The translations under genes were made by a program, and so were the position numbers. DNA of 64,000 nucleotides. Origin: Bacteroidota bacterium (lineage in GTDB: Bacteria > Bacteroidota > Bacteroidia > NS11-12g > UBA955). This document shows positions 41,299-51,606 of this stretch, piece after piece. Each line of letters begins with the position of its first letter. Position 1 is the first letter of the stretch. Where the stretch lies: the NCBI GenBank assembly GCA_023957335.1, contig JAMLHC010000004.1, positions 1 through 64,000 of the forward strand, given 5' to 3'. The notes beneath the pieces are model-generated. The model was not told the DNA's origin and did no database searches. It was given only the letters and a program-made list of their open reading frames with translations.

Positions 41299-42438
41299 AT
41301 GAAAAAAATATTCATCCTAACTTATAGTTTGCTCATTCTCTGGGGATGTTCAAACAAACCAAAAAGTCAATCCGATGCCCAAGACCATGAACATGAAATG
41401 GAAGTGCATCTCACTGATGCACAGATGCAAAATATATCAATCTCAACAACTCAAATAAAGGAAGATGTCATTTCTCAAACACTGATTCTCAATGGCAAGA
41501 TTGATGTTCCACCACAGAACTTAGTATCGGTCAGTGTGGCGTTAGGCGGCTATCTCAAATCCACCAAAATGCTACCGGGTTCTCATTTCAACAAGGGCGA
41601 AGCCATTGCGGTTATGGAAGACAATCAATACATTCAACTGCAACAAGATTATCTGTCTGTAAAAGCACAACTGCAAAATGCAGAAGCAGAGTACAAGCGT
41701 CAGACTGAATTGAACCAAAGCAAGGCTGGCAGCGACAAGGCATTGCAAATAGCCAAAGCAGAATACGAAATGCTACAAATCAATAAAGCCGCGTTAGAAC
41801 AAAAATTGAGTTTAATCAATATCAATTACAACAAGTTGAATATTAACAATATCAGTCCCACCATTTCCATCTTTGCTCCCTTTGATGGTTATGTAACCCA
41901 AGTTTTGGTTAACGTGGGCAAATATGTTGCCCCTTCGGATGTGTTGTTCGAACTTGTGGACCCGCGAGATTTGCACTTAGACTTAAAGGTATTTGAAAAA
42001 GACATAGATAAAATTCGAATTGGCGATCCACTGACCGCGTACACTAACAGTAATCCAAACAAAAAGCACAAAGGCAAACTCTTGTTAATAGGCAAAAATA
42101 TATCGGAAGACAGAGCGGTAGAAGTTCATGCACATTTTGAACAATATGACCCCTCATTGATTCCGGGAATGTATATGACTGCGGAAATAGAGATTTTGGG
42201 CAACAAAGTTTGGTCAATGCCTAATGAGTGTATAGTGTCTTTTGAAGGAAAAAACTATGTGTTTAAAGTCTTGTCTCAAAACAGTTTTCAAATGGTGGAG
42301 GTAAAAGTAGGAACAGTCGGAAATGGTTTTACGGAAATTCTTAATGCAGAAGATTTGAGAGCTGCAACGATTGTCCACCATGGCGCTTACACATTATTGA
42401 TGTCCATGAAAAATAAGGGAACTGACGACCATCATTGA
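41299..42438 (+). CDS. cusB: CusB/CzcB-type periplasmic adaptor lipoprotein
   Basis: The 379 residues begin with a lipoprotein signal (lipobox LILWGC, Cys about 17). A His/Glu-rich stretch follows (DAQDHEHEMEVHL), then the lipoyl, coiled-coil and beta-barrel domains of HlyD-type adaptors. It links the RND pump to the outer-membrane channel. The acidic His segment may bind the metal before handover. It lies 6 nt after the CusA-TolC gene and closes the operon. Confidence 0.92.
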   Translation: MKKIFILTYSLLILWGCSNKPKSQSDAQDHEHEMEVHLTDAQMQNISISTTQIKEDVISQTLILNGKIDVPPQNLVSVSVALGGYLKSTKMLPGSHFNKGEAIAVMEDNQYIQLQQDYLSVKAQLQNAEAEYKRQTELNQSKAGSDKALQIAKAEYEMLQINKAALEQKLSLININYNKLNINNISPTISIFAPFDGYVTQVLVNVGKYVAPSDVLFELVDPRDLHLDLKVFEKDIDKIRIGDPLTAYTNSNPNKKHKGKLLLIGKNISEDRAVEVHAHFEQYDPSLIPGMYMTAEIEILGNKVWSMPNECIVSFEGKNYVFKVLSQNSFQMVEVKVGTVGNGFTEILNAEDLRAATIVHHGAYTLLMSMKNKGTDDHH

Positions 42439-42458
42439 GAAAAGCATTGGGTCGGTCA

Positions 42459-43448
42459 TTAAAAGTACCGAAGCCACAAGAATTTATACTGAAAAACCAC
42501 CACTGCCAAGAGCAGTATAATGTGCAGAATTTTGCGAATCCACTTGAGTTTGTTGTCAACTGTATAGTAATGAGCCAGAATCAAACCGAAAGGGATTGCA
42601 CAGAGCAAACTCTCTTGTACAGAATTTTCATTCCCTGTAAAGGTAAGTAGTATGCTGAGCCCCAGATAGATATACAACAAAATAATAATCCTGCGAATTT
42701 TTATGGTGTTACGCCAATAATTGTTGGCAATCCTAATAGAAGCAGGAATAGCAATCAATGCAATGATGAGAAGAGGTGTAAATAGGATTTGGTCTTGGAT
42801 TGTTTTTGTATCAAATGAATTAAACTGAAGATAATCGGGCACAGCAACTCCATTGATGAGATAATTCAATGCAAATGCCATAAAAACAGGTAACACAAAA
42901 CCCAGAAGTGAGGCAACAATTTCGGTAATTTTGATTGCCCTGAAAAACATGATACCGACAATCATATACAAGAAAATTAAAATATAAGATATGCTGAACA
43001 ACACACTTACTCCCGATAAAATACCAATAAGAAAAATATTATCATAAGGATAGGGAACTTTATACAAATCAAACATCCTTTGCATGGCTATGATCATCAA
43101 CAGATTGATAAAAATGGCGGAGCCTAAAAGGTAATATTCGGGTAAAATAGAGGCAATGAGACAGTAAAAATAGGCACCCAGATAATTGCGTTTGAATAGA
43201 ATATCATGCTGAATTATCATGTTATTGAACAACAATGCAGACACATAAACAATAGCCGTACTCAGTATGAATGCTATATATAGGTTTTGGTTGAGTATTG
43301 AAAATACATACTCGGTATAATTATGATTTTCGGGTTTCCAATCAAACTGACCTGCATATCCAATCACAAAGAAAACCCTTACGCACAGTAGAAAAAACAA
43401 CAGTGCCAGAGGGTTTACAGCCTTTATATCAGAGAAAAACTTAATCAA
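42459..43448 (-). CDS. Multi-spanning membrane protein (DUF6427-like)
   Basis: The 329 residues have about nine or ten hydrophobic segments and no catalytic motif I recognise. Length and layout fit the Bacteroidota DUF6427 family, though the assignment is from memory of the family and tentative. It overlaps the preceding secreted-protein gene by 4 nt (ATGA), so both are probably expressed together. Confidence 0.6.
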   Translation of the reverse strand: MIKFFSDIKAVNPLALLFFLLCVRVFFVIGYAGQFDWKPENHNYTEYVFSILNQNLYIAFILSTAIVYVSALLFNNMIIQHDILFKRNYLGAYFYCLIASILPEYYLLGSAIFINLLMIIAMQRMFDLYKVPYPYDNIFLIGILSGVSVLFSISYILIFLYMIVGIMFFRAIKITEIVASLLGFVLPVFMAFALNYLINGVAVPDYLQFNSFDTKTIQDQILFTPLLIIALIAIPASIRIANNYWRNTIKIRRIIILLYIYLGLSILLTFTGNENSVQESLLCAIPFGLILAHYYTVDNKLKWIRKILHIILLLAVVVFQYKFLWLRYF

Positions 43449-44938
43449 GGGTTTGATTTTTTGTTATAGGTTAGTTTAATGATGGAATAATCACGTTCTC
43501 TTAATATGGGCACAACCAATCTGTTATATCCGGTCTGCCTGCCTTCTACAGGGATAATGTAAGTATATACTTGTTCTGCCGGAAACAGAATTTCAGACTT
43601 GATTTCTCCTTCTTTTGTTATGGTATATTGAAGCACATCTTTGGATTTATTCATCCGGTCATTATACAAGATGGTAATTAAGTCAGGGGTAACTGCCACC
43701 AGAATTGAACTGAAATATCCATAATCATCCTGTGATGTCTGCTGTTTTTGGATTACCTGATTCCAAGTGATTTTTCCAAGTGTATCCAAACAAATCAATA
43801 TAACTTCATCATAATGATAGAGCCTATGTGATACCGTTATAGGTGCCCCATTCATCCAAACTTGATCTGAATAAATGTCCGAATAATATCGCTCCGCAAT
43901 CAGAATACTTTTGTTTTCAGTTGTTCTGACTATTTTCTTTATGTAATACTGACTCAACAAAGAGCCTTGATTTAAGTTCTTTTCTCCAAGCACTTCCCCC
44001 ACAAAGGAAATTGGGATATCTGTAAATGTATTCACTCTGATTTCGCCTGATAATTGGTCAACTCCAATCTGAAAGACACCTTTTTGATAGCCATTGATTT
44101 CAGCCCCAAAAAAACCGTTTGCAAAAACAACATTCATACTATCGTCACTTGTAAAGCCTACGCCTTTAATCATAAAGCCGTTTTCAGCAATAGGAATATG
44201 AACAAACTTATCCTGACTCAGATTGCAATAAACCAAATCTGTTACATATCTCCCTTCACCTATCTTCTTGCTGTTATTGCTATGTTCGATAGTCATATAA
44301 AAATTTCCCTTATTATCAATATATACATCTGACACATCACTCTCTTCAAATTTATAATTAATAAAAAAAGTATGGGTCAGGACTGTATCTAAATCTTCAT
44401 TAAAAAGGTTATAATAAAGCACCTTACCTGTTTCTTGCGGACTATCAATAAATCCAAAAACACCAATTTGGTTGAAGTCGGGAGTATTTCTTACCTTAAA
44501 AAAATAATCCTGAGAGCGTGATTTCACATTGAGTGTCATAAGAGGTATCTGCCTCGCAAAACCATCCAATTTTTCATCTAATAAATATCCTGTAACCGTT
44601 TGCGTACCAGCCTTTTTGGAAATGGGACCTAAGGCAAAAAATACATTTTCTTTCAATATTTGAATTCTCAGCAATTTCTGCCCGCGTTGTTTGATAGATT
44701 TACTGTTTTGAAAAAATAAATCATGGTTGTAACGTTCAATCGCAAATCTAGCTATGTCTTCTTTGCGGCTTGAATGGCTGAGCATATAGATTCCACTTTG
44801 GTTTTCACCAACTGTCATAAAATAGCTATTAACAGAATTACTGCGCGGATCTTCTCCCCATGTTACTTGTTGAGACTGTGCCTCAAATGCAACAAAGGTT
44901 AAAATGGCTAATAGAGTATAAAATCGGCTCTTTTTCAA
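43445..44938 (-). CDS. Secreted protein of unknown function
   Basis: The 497 residues begin with a signal peptide (KKSRFYTLLAILTFVAFEAQSQ). The rest is rich in beta-strand-like repeats with no recognised domain. Alternating hydrophobic and aromatic segments suggest a beta-propeller or similar, but this is a guess. It is coupled to the membrane protein gene downstream and lies 30 nt after the T9SS cargo gene. Confidence 0.6.
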   Translation of the reverse strand: MKKSRFYTLLAILTFVAFEAQSQQVTWGEDPRSNSVNSYFMTVGENQSGIYMLSHSSRKEDIARFAIERYNHDLFFQNSKSIKQRGQKLLRIQILKENVFFALGPISKKAGTQTVTGYLLDEKLDGFARQIPLMTLNVKSRSQDYFFKVRNTPDFNQIGVFGFIDSPQETGKVLYYNLFNEDLDTVLTHTFFINYKFEESDVSDVYIDNKGNFYMTIEHSNNSKKIGEGRYVTDLVYCNLSQDKFVHIPIAENGFMIKGVGFTSDDSMNVVFANGFFGAEINGYQKGVFQIGVDQLSGEIRVNTFTDIPISFVGEVLGEKNLNQGSLLSQYYIKKIVRTTENKSILIAERYYSDIYSDQVWMNGAPITVSHRLYHYDEVILICLDTLGKITWNQVIQKQQTSQDDYGYFSSILVAVTPDLITILYNDRMNKSKDVLQYTITKEGEIKSEILFPAEQVYTYIIPVEGRQTGYNRLVVPILRERDYSIIKLTYNKKSNP

Positions 44939-44968
44939 TAGTTCATTTATTCGAGTGCAAATTATCGG

Positions 44969-46885
44969 TTATTTAGATATCACAAGTAACTTCTCGAAGC
45001 CAAGTTGTTTTCCGTCCAAAAAATATCTGACAATATAACTGCCAATTGCAAATCCTGACGTGGAGAAAGTCATCCTGTATTCGCCCGGAAACAATATATC
45101 TGAAAACAAATCTGATACTAATTTTCCATTCATATCAAAAATCTTAACCTTATACTCACCCGATTTTGCTGCAATAAAATTAAACGTAACTGTTTGCGAA
45201 GGATCGTCCACCGGGTTAGGATATAGTCTTTGCGTTCCGACATTCTGTTCAATATTATCCCGGCTCACGATTTTTCCATTCCAGTTTTTCCAATGTCTGG
45301 GTATTGCAGATCCTGATGTAAAAAAACCATAGGAGCCCATCACCCATACTTCGGGTCGAGAAGCATTGTATTTTTTGGCAATCCCTGAATAATCACCCCA
45401 ACGTGTCTGGTTATTTTGGGGGTAAATACTGACAAAGCTCTCGCCTTCTTTGACAGTAACAGGTGTACTAAAATTCATTTCGTTGTCGCAGGTAAGCACT
45501 CCAATGTCCGGATATTTGACTGCACTTGAAGATGTATAAACGATAAGGGTCGTTAATACGTCATTTTGGGTCGAAAAAGGTGCTATTGCCGAAAAAGCAT
45601 AATCGGTACCATTTTCAGAAAAACTCTTTGTCTTTACTTCTTTCGTCTTTGCGTCAATTCTGGCATATATAATAGTTGAAAAACTATATCCGGCAGGACG
45701 AGCATTCCACACACAATGGATAACACCATGCTGAATATATGCATTCTTCATCCTTGAATCACCCGAAATCAACCTTACCGGAGAAGCACCGACACCACCG
45801 GAAAACTGAGAAGATAAATTTTCTTGAGTATAATAGGGTATCTGGGCTGCACTGATCTCCATAGAAGGGTTGTTATTAAGACCTTCTGTAATTCTATAAA
45901 CATAAATCTTGTTACCTGAACCCGAGTTGGTACTGACAAACCACATATCACTCGCATTGTCTCCGGCAAACCCATAATATGCAGGAACCATTGTAAATGG
46001 GAGGTCTCCGTCACTGTTTTGCAACCTCCCTCCACCCAATGTAATCCCACCCCAAGTCCTTGAACTTATGTTGTTCGTTCCGGCATAGCCACCCATTTTA
46101 TCAATCTGAAATATGACTTGATTGGCATAACTACGAGAATCCGTAAAAAGATTACCGGTAATAAACAATTCATTTTTGTTAGTGCCTATATTGGGATAAT
46201 CAAACCACAGCCCATTGCCAAAAGGGTTTCCATTGAATGTATAATAATGCCACCCGTCAACATCCGGTCTATTACTCTTAGAAAAACAAACTAAAACTTT
46301 GGAAGTGGCAGAAGTTGAGCCGTGCAAAACAACCAAAATAAATCTGTCATTATCAGGGTCATATAGTACACGTGGGTCATATATGGTTCCGGTAAGTGTG
46401 TTATCACCAAAAAAAGTTTTATTCATCACTCGATATAGAAGAGTTGTGCCCAAAGTGTCTGAAATCACAATATTTGTGTTAATCACACTTACAATAATGC
46501 CATCATTGGATATTGCTATGTGGTTATCCATTGGAGTGAGTCCTGAGAAAGGGTTGGATTCATATCCAAACTCAACCTTCAAACTGTCAGTAAGAAAATT
46601 GCTGCGTCTGCTGTTTCTTGATGCAATAGCCTGTGAAATACTATCTTTTAGAGCAATATGTTCCCAATCCGGAGGCTGTTTAGCAGGGCTTGGGTTCACT
46701 CTCTTGATGGATACATATTGAGGGTCAAAAGGATAAATACCGGCAAGACCGGCTTTCTTTACTTGGATTAGATTAGAAGCTACATCTACTTTGTTAAACG
46801 CTTGTAATTTACTTGTGGTGTCTTGCGAAATAACAGATTTTGAAATTAAAAGAAATGTGCCAAGTAGAAGAATATAATGACGCAT
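44969..46885 (-). CDS. Secreted protein with type IX secretion C-terminal sorting domain
   Basis: The start at 46885 gives a signal peptide (MRHYILLLGTFLLISKSVISQ). In-frame Met codons up to 46939 are alternatives. The mature part resembles surface beta-sandwich or propeller proteins, with repeats such as DPRVLYDPDNDRFILVV. The last 80 residues are a type A T9SS signal: RLYPNPVDD, VKIFDMNGKLV, GEYRMTFSTSGFAIGSYIVRYF, ending in KLLVISK. The protein is therefore expected at the cell surface or secreted. Ligand unknown. Confidence 0.88.
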   Translation of the reverse strand: MRHYILLLGTFLLISKSVISQDTTSKLQAFNKVDVASNLIQVKKAGLAGIYPFDPQYVSIKRVNPSPAKQPPDWEHIALKDSISQAIASRNSRRSNFLTDSLKVEFGYESNPFSGLTPMDNHIAISNDGIIVSVINTNIVISDTLGTTLLYRVMNKTFFGDNTLTGTIYDPRVLYDPDNDRFILVVLHGSTSATSKVLVCFSKSNRPDVDGWHYYTFNGNPFGNGLWFDYPNIGTNKNELFITGNLFTDSRSYANQVIFQIDKMGGYAGTNNISSRTWGGITLGGGRLQNSDGDLPFTMVPAYYGFAGDNASDMWFVSTNSGSGNKIYVYRITEGLNNNPSMEISAAQIPYYTQENLSSQFSGGVGASPVRLISGDSRMKNAYIQHGVIHCVWNARPAGYSFSTIIYARIDAKTKEVKTKSFSENGTDYAFSAIAPFSTQNDVLTTLIVYTSSSAVKYPDIGVLTCDNEMNFSTPVTVKEGESFVSIYPQNNQTRWGDYSGIAKKYNASRPEVWVMGSYGFFTSGSAIPRHWKNWNGKIVSRDNIEQNVGTQRLYPNPVDDPSQTVTFNFIAAKSGEYKVKIFDMNGKLVSDLFSDILFPGEYRMTFSTSGFAIGSYIVRYFLDGKQLGFEKLLVISK

Positions 46886-47124
46886 ACTAATGTATATAGG
46901 CTTCATAGAAACGGCAAATTTAACACTATTGATGTGCATTTAAAAGTTAAGCAATCAGCGTTAAAATAAATTTGATAAAAGCAAACGACACCTTTGTCGC
47001 AACACGAAAATAAATTCATTCGGAATGAAAGTGTCTGATAACAAAAGGAATCAACGAATTTCTATTTATTAAATAGCAAAAACACAGTCATAAAGGTTTA
47101 TTTTCGCGTCAAAATTTGAGAAAA

Positions 47125-48303
47125 ATGAAAGAAGTATTTATTGTTTCCGCTGTCAGAACAGCTATTGGCAGTTTCAATGGTTCTCTATCTGGAGTATCCG
47201 CAACAGAATTAGGTGCCACAGCCATTAAGGGCGCTTTGTCAAAAATTAACCTTGACCCCAAACATGTCAAAGAGGTTTATATGGGATGTGTATTACAAGC
47301 AGGCTTGGGACAAGCTCCCGCAAGACAGGCTGCTATTTTTGCAGGATTGCCTCCCAGTGTTCAATGCACAACTGTAAACAAAGTATGTGCATCAGGCATG
47401 AAATCAGTTGCGTTAGCAGCACAATCCATTATGTTAGGATTGGAAGACTGTGTAGTTGCAGGAGGTATGGAAAACATGTCACAGGCTCCTCATTATCTCA
47501 AGAACGGCAGAACCGGAACCAAACTTGGCGACATGAAACTCATTGACGGTCTTGTGTTTGACGGTTTGACAGATGTGTACAACCATTATCACATGGGGAA
47601 TGCGGCAGAGCTTTGCGCCAGAGAGTACCATTTCTCCAGAGAGGATCAAGATAATTTTGCAATTAATTCATACAAGCGCTCTGCCAAAGCATGGGACGAA
47701 AACAGATTTAAAGACGAAATTGTTCCTGTTGAAATCAAAGACAGAAAAGGAAATATCACAATCGTTGACAAAGACGAAGAATATACCAACGTCAAATTTG
47801 ACAAAATCCCTTCCCTCAACCCTGTTTTCCAAAAAGACGGAACCGTTACAGCTGCAAATGCATCCACCATTAATGACGGAGCTGCTGCTTTGGTGCTGAT
47901 GAGCAAAGAAAAAATGGAAGAGTTAGGATTAAAACCTTTGGCAAAAATTGCCGGTTTTGCAGATGCAGAACAAGAACCGGAATGGTTTACCACAGCACCG
48001 GCCAAAGCTCTACCCAAAGCTATTAAAAACGCAGGACTTCAAGCTTCTGACATTTCCTATTATGAATTGAATGAAGCATTTTCTGTCGTAGGTTTGGTAA
48101 ACACTAAGATACTAAACCTTGACCCTGAAAAAGTAAACGTAAACGGTGGTGCGGTTTCTCTTGGACACCCCTTAGGCGATTCAGGAGCCAGAATATTGGT
48201 TACTTTAATCAATATTTTAGCTCAAAATCACGCCAAATACGGTGCTGCAGGTATTTGCAATGGCGGTGGTGGTGCTAGCGCAATGGTAATCGAGAAATTA
48301 TAA
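47125..48303 (+). CDS. Acetyl-CoA C-acetyltransferase (thiolase)
   Basis: This thiolase condenses or cleaves acetyl-CoA/acetoacetyl-CoA. The 392 residues have the acyl-accepting Cys in NKVCASGMKS, the His in GGAVSLGHPLG, and the second catalytic Cys in GICNGGGGASAMV. A TTG at 47116 is in frame, but the ATG at 47125 gives the usual MKEVFIVSAVRTAIG. It is flanked by unrelated genes. Whether it serves beta-oxidation or synthesis cannot be told. Confidence 0.95.
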   Translation: MKEVFIVSAVRTAIGSFNGSLSGVSATELGATAIKGALSKINLDPKHVKEVYMGCVLQAGLGQAPARQAAIFAGLPPSVQCTTVNKVCASGMKSVALAAQSIMLGLEDCVVAGGMENMSQAPHYLKNGRTGTKLGDMKLIDGLVFDGLTDVYNHYHMGNAAELCAREYHFSREDQDNFAINSYKRSAKAWDENRFKDEIVPVEIKDRKGNITIVDKDEEYTNVKFDKIPSLNPVFQKDGTVTAANASTINDGAAALVLMSKEKMEELGLKPLAKIAGFADAEQEPEWFTTAPAKALPKAIKNAGLQASDISYYELNEAFSVVGLVNTKILNLDPEKVNVNGGAVSLGHPLGDSGARILVTLINILAQNHAKYGAAGICNGGGGASAMVIEKL

Positions 48304-48378
48304 TGATTGGAAAATTGATTTAAAAAACTTTTGGAATTGTTTTTGAATACTCTGACAATAAATAACGTTAGATACAAT

Positions 48379-49230
48379 ATGTTCCAAAAGTTTTTTATTC
48401 TTCTTTTACTACTATTTTCCTCTGTACTGTCTTTTGCTTCGGGCTATGATACTACGGTTTTTAACCCCATGCTCCGGCAGATGAAGCACTATTCTGACAC
48501 TTTACGCAATTCTTACAATCAACAAAAAAGATTTGTGTACAATGATTCCTTTAAAACCATTCTTCGAAAGTTTGTAGAAACCGAAGGCTCCTTTGATGTA
48601 GATGCAGATTCAATCAATACAGTCATGTTCAAACGCAGTGAAGACCGAAAAGTTCGGGCAATCACATGGCTGATGGCAGATAATGACGGCAACTACAAAA
48701 GTTATGGTGTGGTGCAGTACAAGCAAAAACATAACATTGAAAATTTTTGGCTTAATGAAAAATTAGGCAGAGAAAAAAAAGAACTTGAAAACAACGATTT
48801 CACACAAGCCGAGTGGCCCGGAGGGTTGATTTATCAAATATATGAGTTCAAATACAAGCGCAAAAAACGCTACATGATAATGACTTTTCATGGGTTAGAC
48901 ACTAAGGTAAACCGCAAATCAATCGATGTTATGACCATTGACAAAGAAGGAATCACGTTCGGACTACCTGTCTTCAAACGTTATGAAGACGACCAAGATC
49001 CCGATTATAGGGTATTATTTACATATTCCGATCAGGCGACAATGACCTTGCGTTATGATGACAAAGACAAGATGATTGTTTTTGATAAACTTGTTCCCGC
49101 AGCCGGTTTTGTCTCGGGTGTTGACGAATTTCTTATTCCGGATGGTACTTATAGTGCCTACAAGCCCTTACGCAAAGGTAAATGGGTAAGACTGGAAGAT
49201 TTTGGGGAATATAAGGATTTGGAAAAGTAA
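48379..49230 (+). CDS. Secreted Bacteroidota protein of unknown function
   Basis: This 283-residue protein starts at 48379 with a clear signal peptide (FQKFFILLLLLFSSVLSFASG). A TTG at 48331 would put 16 extra residues before the signal. The mature domain is rich in charged residues and aromatic pairs (WPGGLIYQIYEFKYK) and has no motif I recognise. It stands alone between the thiolase and a convergent lipoprotein. Confidence 0.65.
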   Translation: MFQKFFILLLLLFSSVLSFASGYDTTVFNPMLRQMKHYSDTLRNSYNQQKRFVYNDSFKTILRKFVETEGSFDVDADSINTVMFKRSEDRKVRAITWLMADNDGNYKSYGVVQYKQKHNIENFWLNEKLGREKKELENNDFTQAEWPGGLIYQIYEFKYKRKKRYMIMTFHGLDTKVNRKSIDVMTIDKEGITFGLPVFKRYEDDQDPDYRVLFTYSDQATMTLRYDDKDKMIVFDKLVPAAGFVSGVDEFLIPDGTYSAYKPLRKGKWVRLEDFGEYKDLEK

Positions 49231-49263
49231 GGTGTTCAGCATTCAACCTGAGCAGGTTCTACG

Positions 49264-49851
49264 CTATTTTTTCAATTCTTTCAATTCGTACATAGTACCA
49301 TCTTGCAAACAGAGGTATATCAATCCATATCCTTGTGCAAATTTGATTTCTTTGAATGCACCCTTGCGTTTGGTCTTAAGTTTCCAAACACCTTGATAGG
49401 ATATACCACCGAGTGTATCCGCTCCAATTTCTTTCAAATCATCTCCAATTTCAGCGTAAAAGTGATGAGGTTGAGACCAAACAAAAGCGGATAGGATTTT
49501 TTGACCTCCATCCTCAACCAGAAAAGCTATTCTATCTGCATAATCAGTAGGACCAACTTCGCATCTGATATTGATTTTGTAATGATCATCGCGCACAAGG
49601 TCATAGGATATAATCTCCGAATTGTTTTCATTGCGAATACTCCTGATTTTGTTTTTCAATGTAAAAGTAGCGGTTTGAGAAATAGAAGAATCCGAAATCA
49701 CATTATATACCCATTGTGTGTTTTCAGCAAAGTTGAAATATTGATTGGTACGCTGGATTAATAAAGCAGGTTCATCTTTGCTGTCTTTGCAACCCGCAGA
49801 TATAATAACACCAAATAGAATACCTATTAAAAAAAATTTTGAAAAACTCAT
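49264..49851 (-). CDS. Lipoprotein of unknown function
   Basis: The start at 49851 gives a lipoprotein signal with lipobox ISAGC (Cys about 21) followed by KDSKDEP. An in-frame start at 49902 would put 17 residues before the signal. The mature part of about 175 residues is probably a beta-rich domain without known motifs. It is divergent from the amidohydrolase gene. Confidence 0.65.
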   Translation of the reverse strand: MSFSKFFLIGILFGVIISAGCKDSKDEPALLIQRTNQYFNFAENTQWVYNVISDSSISQTATFTLKNKIRSIRNENNSEIISYDLVRDDHYKINIRCEVGPTDYADRIAFLVEDGGQKILSAFVWSQPHHFYAEIGDDLKEIGADTLGGISYQGVWKLKTKRKGAFKEIKFAQGYGLIYLCLQDGTMYELKELKK

Positions 49852-49921
49852 GCGTGTTTTGGTTTGGCAAAAGTCGTTATTTTGTTGCAAATATAAAGAC
49901 AAATATATTGACCACTTTTTT

Positions 49922-51118
49922 ATGATTACAGAACTCTTTAAATCTCAATCAGATGCTCTTTTTGAGCGTTTGGTCAGCATCAGACGACACATACATTCCA
50001 ACCCTGAACTCTCATTTGAAGAGCACAATACAGCAAAATATGTTGAATCTATGCTAAATGAATGGGGTATTCCCAACCAAAGAATGGCAGGCACAGGTGT
50101 TATTGGGTTAATTGAAGGGGCTCAAAGTGGCAAAACCATTGCTCTCAGAGCAGATTTAGATGCGTTGCCCATAATCGAAAAAAATGATGTTCCTTATAAA
50201 TCTCAAAACGAAGGGGTAATGCACGCTTGTGGTCATGATGTGCATACAACTTGTCTGCTGGGTGCTGCTTACATTTTGAACCAAAACAAAGATAAAATCA
50301 AAGGCAAAATCAAATTGATTTTTCAGCCGGGAGAAGAAAAACTACCCGGAGGCGCAAGTTTATTGATTAAGGAAGGTGTTTTAGGAAATCCCAAAGTCGA
50401 TATGATAGTGGGACAACATGTAATGCCTTTGATAGATGTGGGAAGCGTGGGTTTTAGAGAAGGTTTGTACATGGCGAGTACCGATGAAATATACCTGACC
50501 ATCAAAGGCAAAGGTGGGCATGGTGCTATGCCTCATTTGGGCATAGACCCTGTTACGATTGCCGCAACACTGATTGTGGAATTGCAACAGATAGTAAGCA
50601 GATTTTGTCCTCCGCATATACCCTGTGTGTTAACGTTTGGAAAAGTACAAGCCAACGGAGCCACTAATGTTATCCCCGATGAAGTTTATTTAGAAGGGAC
50701 TTTCAGAACCCTCGATGAGGAATGGAGAGCCAAAGCGCATAATCTTATCCATGATTTTGTTAAAAATACGGTAGAAGCCAGAGGTGCGAGTTTTGACTTG
50801 AATATTGAACATGGATATCCTTTTCTGAAAAACAATCCTGAACTCACACGCAAATGCAGAGCTTCTGCCCTCAAATATATGGGCGAAGAAAAGGTCGAAG
50901 AATTAGGAATCTGGATGGCTGCTGAGGATTTTGCATGGTATTCGCATCAAGTTCCTGCTTGTTTCTATAGACTTGGTATCCGCAATCAGGCGAAAGGAAT
51001 TGTGAACAACGTACACAATCCTCAATTTGACATTGATGAACAAGCTATCAGAACCGGTGCGGGTTTGATGGCATTTATTGCGATAGATGTGTTGGATGAA
51101 CCCACGATTGTTTCATAG
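49922..51118 (+). CDS. M20-family amidohydrolase (N-acyl-amino-acid hydrolase type)
   Basis: The enzyme hydrolyses an amide bond of an N-acylated amino acid or similar. The 398 residues show LRRHIHSNPELSFEE-like IRRHIHSNPELSFEE, ALRADLDALPI, the metal site HACGHDVHTT, FQPGEEKLPGG and a dimerisation domain. The start at 49922 removes a 59-residue extension that overlaps the divergent lipoprotein gene and has no family match. Substrate is uncertain. Confidence 0.93.
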   Translation: MITELFKSQSDALFERLVSIRRHIHSNPELSFEEHNTAKYVESMLNEWGIPNQRMAGTGVIGLIEGAQSGKTIALRADLDALPIIEKNDVPYKSQNEGVMHACGHDVHTTCLLGAAYILNQNKDKIKGKIKLIFQPGEEKLPGGASLLIKEGVLGNPKVDMIVGQHVMPLIDVGSVGFREGLYMASTDEIYLTIKGKGGHGAMPHLGIDPVTIAATLIVELQQIVSRFCPPHIPCVLTFGKVQANGATNVIPDEVYLEGTFRTLDEEWRAKAHNLIHDFVKNTVEARGASFDLNIEHGYPFLKNNPELTRKCRASALKYMGEEKVEELGIWMAAEDFAWYSHQVPACFYRLGIRNQAKGIVNNVHNPQFDIDEQAIRTGAGLMAFIAIDVLDEPTIVS

Positions 51119-51606
51119 AAACCTTTTTTAAGCAGTTTCCAAGTTAGATGAGTTGAATATACATGGCATTAATGTATGCACAAGTCTAAACCGTTTTTTA
51201 GCGATTAACTTGAGAATAGTGTATCCAACCTCACTGCTGTCCAATATAATTCAGCTATGGTTGATGTTGTCACCAGGTGCAAAAAATTGTACGGCTGAGT
51301 TTCCAGCTTCAGCAGGAAGTATCTAAGCCAACAATTTTTGTGAAGGATTTTCTCAGCCTAAAAAAACAGATCCAATTCTATTTGAGTTTATCAAACCAAA
51401 CTTCGAATTCTGAATATCCATATTCTTTCCTCTACTAAATATCTAATTTTATTCGCTTTAAAAATATCTGCAAATATAATCAATAACAATAAAGCAGAAT
51501 GCAGACTTCTGTCAAAAAATAAATTCACTTGCATGAATGGAAGGTTTGATTTAGTATTGCGGATATTTATGAGTTATGGGTAATACTAACAGACGACAAA
51601 TAGACA
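51119..51606. other. Non-coding stretch at the core/accessory boundary
   Basis: About 490 nt without an intact gene. On the minus strand 51128-51352 reads protein-like (LPAEAGNSAVQFFAPGD, VGYTILKLIAKKRF) but with two in-frame stops, so it may be a decayed gene end or chance. The rest is AT-rich and featureless by eye. It marks the end of the core segment. Confidence 0.35.

Noticed and set aside
49745-49921. 59-residue N-terminal extension of the amidohydrolase
   Set aside because: It overlaps the divergent lipoprotein gene and its signal. The family N-terminus starts at 49922.
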